Positions 60,582-64,000 of a stretch of DNA of 64,000 nt are shown here, piece by piece (within the stretch, counting starts at the first letter, position 1; the number at the start of each line of letters is the position of its first letter). The stretch comes from Aureisphaera sp963669405. Its GTDB lineage: Bacteria > Bacteroidota > Bacteroidia > Flavobacteriales > Flavobacteriaceae. A program made the translations under genes and the position numbers. The stretch covers positions 2,604,001 to 2,668,000 of the forward strand of contig CAXXHF010000002.1 in the NCBI GenBank assembly GCA_963669405.2, in the 5' to 3' direction. The notes beneath the pieces are model-generated. The model was not told the origin of the DNA and ran no database searches. It saw only the letters and a program-made list of their open reading frames with translations.

Positions 60582-62267
60582 TTAGTGTCTTGGGCGTTTT
60601 GCCTTTTGAGATTTAGATCCTACACGAGACATTGCACAACGGAACCCTATGTAGTCAGTTGCCATATCTTGTGGGAAGTAGCGTCTCTGGGCTGGGTCTA
60701 ACCAGTAATCACGATCTCTCCATGAACCTCCTTTGTAAACACGTACTTGATTGTCTATTAAAGTAGTTCTTGTTGAAGATTTGTCATACTGACGGTTCAG
60801 GTCACCAGAAAGTGTGTCTCCAGCAGTCACACTGTGACGTGGGGAATTATACATTCTCTTGGCATCATCTAGATCTTCTTCTTCATCTTCACTTCCAAAA
60901 GATTGGTAGTAACGAGTAGAGCGCTTATCTCCATCACGGTAGTCACGATTATCCGCAGTAGAGAAATTGGTTCTTAGGTATGTTTCGTTTTCATCTACTT
61001 CTACTTGGTAAATTTCACCTGGAAGGTTACGAGCTACTATTTTTCCGTTACTAAGAGTATCGTAAACAATAGAATCTGCAGTAACTACTTTTACCTTTCC
61101 ATCTTGGTCAATAGCATTTTTTGTATAGACATTACCTCTATAGTAGTTAAAGTCGTTAAACTCATCATCAACAATAGGACGGTATACATCAGCTACCCAC
61201 TCTGCCACATTTCCTGCCATGTCATACAGACCAAAGTCATTAGGCTCATAGGATTTGATTTCGGCAGTGATATCGGCACCATCGTCACTCCATCCTGCAA
61301 TTCCACCGTAATCTCCATCACCTTGTTTGAAGTTAGCTAATTGGTCTCCACGAGATCTTCTCTTCCCAGAACGGGTATACTGTCCATCCCATGGGTATTT
61401 CTTTCTACCTCTATATACATTGTAATTTCTTAGTCCAACAAGACCCAAAGCAGCATATTCCCATTCAGCTTCGGTAGGCAGTCTGTAAGAAGGTAATAAC
61501 AATCCATCTTTACGTTGTACGTATAGGTTGGTACTATCTTCGTTTCTTTTTAGTAGAGATTCTGAACGTTTTCCTCCTCGGGTAATGGAATCATTACCTC
61601 CATATGACATGGTGGGAGCGTTCAAATAAGTTTGAGTACTGAAAGTTTCACCAGGCTCCACGTCATAGCGGGCTCCTCGGGTGGTGAATCCTTCTTGTTC
61701 TAATATCAATTCGTTTACACGGTCACTTCTCCAGTTACTGAACTCTACCGCTTGTACCCAACTTACTCCAACTACAGGATAGTTAGCGTATGCAGGATGG
61801 CGAAGGTAGTTATTGGTCATAACTTCATTATAACCTAAACGGTTTCTCCATACCAAAGTGTCTGGAACGGCACCTTCGTAAATGCGTCGGTATTGTTCGT
61901 CTGACGGAGGAAATACTTCCTTAATCCAATCCAAGTACTCCAGATACATAAGGTTTGTAACCTCAGTTTCATCCATATAGAATGACTGAACGTGCTGTTG
62001 ATTTGGACTGTTATTCCAATCGTGCATGGGGTCATCCTGAACTCTACCCATAGTAAAGGTACCACCTTCTATGAATACAAGTCCTGGTCCGGTTTCTTGT
62101 TCTTTTGCTTTGGGATTGTACTGGAAACCTCCTTCTTTGGAGTTCATTTGCCAGCCAGTGGCCCTTGAGCTATTATTGTAATCTCTGGATTTACTGCAAC
62201 CTACCATTAGGGACATAACAGTAGCTGCTAAGAATAGCTTAGAAAATAGGTTCTTTCTTAAGTTCAT
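60582..62267 (-). CDS. gldJ: Gliding motility lipoprotein GldJ
   Basis: 561 residues. Lipoprotein signal, ATVMSLMVGC (Cys24), then an SUMF1/FGE-type domain ('GPGLVFIEGGTFTMGRVQDDPMHDW', 'YMDETEVTNLMYLEYLDWIKEVFPP', 'RLPTEAEWEYAALG', 'NDFGLYDMAGNVAEWVADVY', 'VYKGGSWRDRDYWLDPAQRRYFPQ'). GldJ is required for gliding and T9SS stability. Catalytic cysteines of the formylglycine enzymes are absent, as in other GldJ. Divergent from porU. Confidence 0.95.
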   Translation of the reverse strand: MNLRKNLFSKLFLAATVMSLMVGCSKSRDYNNSSRATGWQMNSKEGGFQYNPKAKEQETGPGLVFIEGGTFTMGRVQDDPMHDWNNSPNQQHVQSFYMDETEVTNLMYLEYLDWIKEVFPPSDEQYRRIYEGAVPDTLVWRNRLGYNEVMTNNYLRHPAYANYPVVGVSWVQAVEFSNWRSDRVNELILEQEGFTTRGARYDVEPGETFSTQTYLNAPTMSYGGNDSITRGGKRSESLLKRNEDSTNLYVQRKDGLLLPSYRLPTEAEWEYAALGLVGLRNYNVYRGRKKYPWDGQYTRSGKRRSRGDQLANFKQGDGDYGGIAGWSDDGADITAEIKSYEPNDFGLYDMAGNVAEWVADVYRPIVDDEFNDFNYYRGNVYTKNAIDQDGKVKVVTADSIVYDTLSNGKIVARNLPGEIYQVEVDENETYLRTNFSTADNRDYRDGDKRSTRYYQSFGSEDEEEDLDDAKRMYNSPRHSVTAGDTLSGDLNRQYDKSSTRTTLIDNQVRVYKGGSWRDRDYWLDPAQRRYFPQDMATDYIGFRCAMSRVGSKSQKAKRPRH

Positions 62268-62479
62268 AGTTTCAAATATGAAAAAATTGGGTTCGCAATA
62301 TAGTAATTAACGATAAAAGAGCAATAATATTTTAATATTTATGCACTGTAATGACTGCTGTTTGTAATTCGACCAAGATTGTAACGTTCCTCTTTCAAAT
62401 TTATTATTCGCTTACAAAAATTGTAAAATAAAGTTTAAAAATCCTCTATACTAAGTGTATCTTTAGAGCGTTATTTGTT

Positions 62480-64000
62480 ATGATGAGAAAATTACTCCTT
62501 CTATTTTTTATAGGTTTAGGCGTTGCTATATATGCCCAAAAGCAAGATGTTACCATATATTGGGATGATGACCATAAAATATCATCCTCCTCTCAAAAGA
62601 TTGAAAGTGATAAAATTGAAAAGGATAAAAGACTTTCGTCACTTAACCTTGTTTTAAAAGAAGATGAGCAGGTTTTTAGCTATCGATGGAAGGATAAGGC
62701 TTTTGCCAATCCAAACTCCATTCAGGTATCCAATATAGTTTATGGAAATCCTACCCCTTCAGAATTAAAAAAAATAAATAGATCACAAGCCCCTTCAAAG
62801 CCTACTTTCAGTATCGAAAGTTCCTATGGGCGGGACATTATTTATACAACAGTTTTTATTTCTCCTATTGTTAATGTAAATGGACAACTTAGGAAAATTC
62901 GCTCTTTTTCGGTGGATTATAGTTATAAAACTGGGCGAAATAGAGGTAATAGAGTAGCCATACAAAATTCTGTGTTGGCCACAGGTGAGTGGTTTAAATT
63001 TAAAGTAGAGAAAACAGGAGTGCATCAAATCACCAAGTCTTTTTTGAATGACCTTGGTATGAATACCAATAATATTGATCCAAGAACTATTAAGGTTTAT
63101 GGACATGGTGGCAAACCTCTACCGTTGCTAAATAGGGACAATCCCAATTTGGATCTTCCCGAAAATGCTATTCAGGTGGTAGGAGAAGCAGATGGTAGTT
63201 TTGACAATGGAGACTTTATATTGTTCTACGGAACTTATGTAGATGCACGTTCTGACAAGAGTTTTAGTGAAAATGGAACGAACTTGAATCCATATAGTGA
63301 AGAATCATACTATTATGTTACGGCAGGCGGTTCACAAGGACTTCGTGTGCAACCTATGGTAGAGCCTTCTGGAAATGCGACTACGGTTATTGATACCTTT
63401 CATGATTATCAATACCATGAAATAGACGAATTTAGTCCAACTAAAGTAGGTAGGAGTTGGTTTGGGAATAGATTTGATATAGAAAGCCAACAATCTTATG
63501 AGTTTACGTTTCCTAATATAGTTGGGGAACCCATGAATATCAATATAAAGGCAGTTGCTACCGCAGAGGTTGCAACAAGTATGACACTTTCCATAAATTC
63601 TACAAGTCTGAACCCATTAACGTTCCCCTCTATAGCTAATAGCCCTACTGGATTATTGAGTACTGATTCTTTTAATGGTGAATTCCCTGCTTCAACAGAT
63701 AATGTGGTTGTGGATTTGGAATACATAAATTCGGGAAATCCTTCCAGTGTAGGTTATTTGGATTATATCAATATCGAGGCTGTTCGTCGTTTAATGGGGG
63801 TTGATGGGCAGTTAATGTTCCGAAATAATGATGTTGGAAGTCAATCAGGAATTGGAGCATATCAATTAAGCAATGCATCACAATTCAGTCAAGTTTGGGA
63901 TGTAACCAACCCACAGATCATCACTTCGGTTTCCAATGAAAATGGTGATGGGAGCTTTGGTTTCAAGGTAAATTTAGGAGAAGTAAGGCAATATGTAGCT
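62480..64000 (+). CDS. porU: T9SS sortase PorU, N-terminal part
   Basis: Open from ATG 62480 (or 62483) to the right edge, 507 codons. Signal peptide (LLLLFFIGLGVAIYAQ), then a beta-rich N-terminal domain ('WDDDHKISSSSQKIESDKI', 'SYGRDIIYTTVFISPIVNVNGQLRKIRSFSVDYSYK', 'VLATGEWFKFKVEKTGVHQITKSFLNDLG'), matching the PorU start. The caspase-like C25 catalytic part lies beyond the window. It cleaves C-terminal sorting domains at the cell surface. Adjacent gldJ supports the call. Confidence 0.88.
   Translation, partial: MMRKLLLLFFIGLGVAIYAQKQDVTIYWDDDHKISSSSQKIESDKIEKDKRLSSLNLVLKEDEQVFSYRWKDKAFANPNSIQVSNIVYGNPTPSELKKINRSQAPSKPTFSIESSYGRDIIYTTVFISPIVNVNGQLRKIRSFSVDYSYKTGRNRGNRVAIQNSVLATGEWFKFKVEKTGVHQITKSFLNDLGMNTNNIDPRTIKVYGHGGKPLPLLNRDNPNLDLPENAIQVVGEADGSFDNGDFILFYGTYVDARSDKSFSENGTNLNPYSEESYYYVTAGGSQGLRVQPMVEPSGNATTVIDTFHDYQYHEIDEFSPTKVGRSWFGNRFDIESQQSYEFTFPNIVGEPMNINIKAVATAEVATSMTLSINSTSLNPLTFPSIANSPTGLLSTDSFNGEFPASTDNVVVDLEYINSGNPSSVGYLDYINIEAVRRLMGVDGQLMFRNNDVGSQSGIGAYQLSNASQFSQVWDVTNPQIITSVSNENGDGSFGFKVNLGEVRQYVA

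Noticed and set aside
1..64000. CRISPR arrays, insertion sequences or prophage
   Set aside because: No regularly spaced repeats, transposase or integrase, and no phage structural genes were seen.

Overview
The window is chromosomal DNA from a member of the phylum Bacteroidetes, almost certainly a marine-type Flavobacteriaceae. The DNA is AT-rich. Several promoters carry the Bacteroidetes -7 box TAnnTTTG. Secreted proteins end in type IX secretion system (T9SS) sorting domains, and the right edge carries the gliding/T9SS genes gldJ and porU next to murF. An Na+/H+ antiporter of the NhaD type fits a saline habitat. I cannot name the genus.

Layout. 1-4.1 kb: secreted proteins on the minus strand, namely a choice-of-anchor B protein cut by the left edge and three tandem paralogues with a QVGI(G/N)TT(T/S)P start. 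4.1-5.0 kb: mostly non-coding, with one possible decayed ORF. 5.0-8.0 kb: a plus-strand set with a PLP enzyme, a cell-wall glucosaminidase and hemL. 8.1-14 kb: two Spy/CpxP-like small exported proteins, an exported terpene-cyclase-fold protein, a helical-repeat protein, a YiaA-like membrane protein and two membrane proteins, one CPBP-like. 14-21 kb: an M43 metalloprotease, DUF805, lysS, a thioredoxin/TPR protein, two membrane-anchored LuxR-type regulators and a tiny Pmp3/YqaE protein. In this stretch three genes, including the essential lysS, are broken by single-base indels, most in A/T homopolymers. 21-33.7 kb: lipoproteins, a T9SS-exported reprolysin, lipB, a VOC protein, an OmpA protein, a large lipoprotein, rnhB, a porin and a GNAT. 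33.7-41.7 kb: a compact six-gene minus-strand module around an AAA+ ATPase with coiled-coil and membrane partners. I recognise no described function for it, and it is the best candidate here for an undescribed system. 41.9-54.9 kb: patatin lipase, acyl-CoA dehydrogenase, anmK, a VOC and a DinB-like protein, glutamate dehydrogenase, nhaD, exbB-exbD-tonB, a DMT exporter and a BNR-repeat T9SS protein. 54.9-64 kb: folC, two tRNA-Val genes flanking a small gene, a propeller lipoprotein, two small proteins, murF, gldJ and the start of porU.

Shared themes are cell-envelope work (wall turnover and recycling by glucosaminidase, anmK and murF; TonB energisation; T9SS export), many genes with TTG or GTG starts, and tight convergent gene pairs that share a 4-nt stop-codon module.
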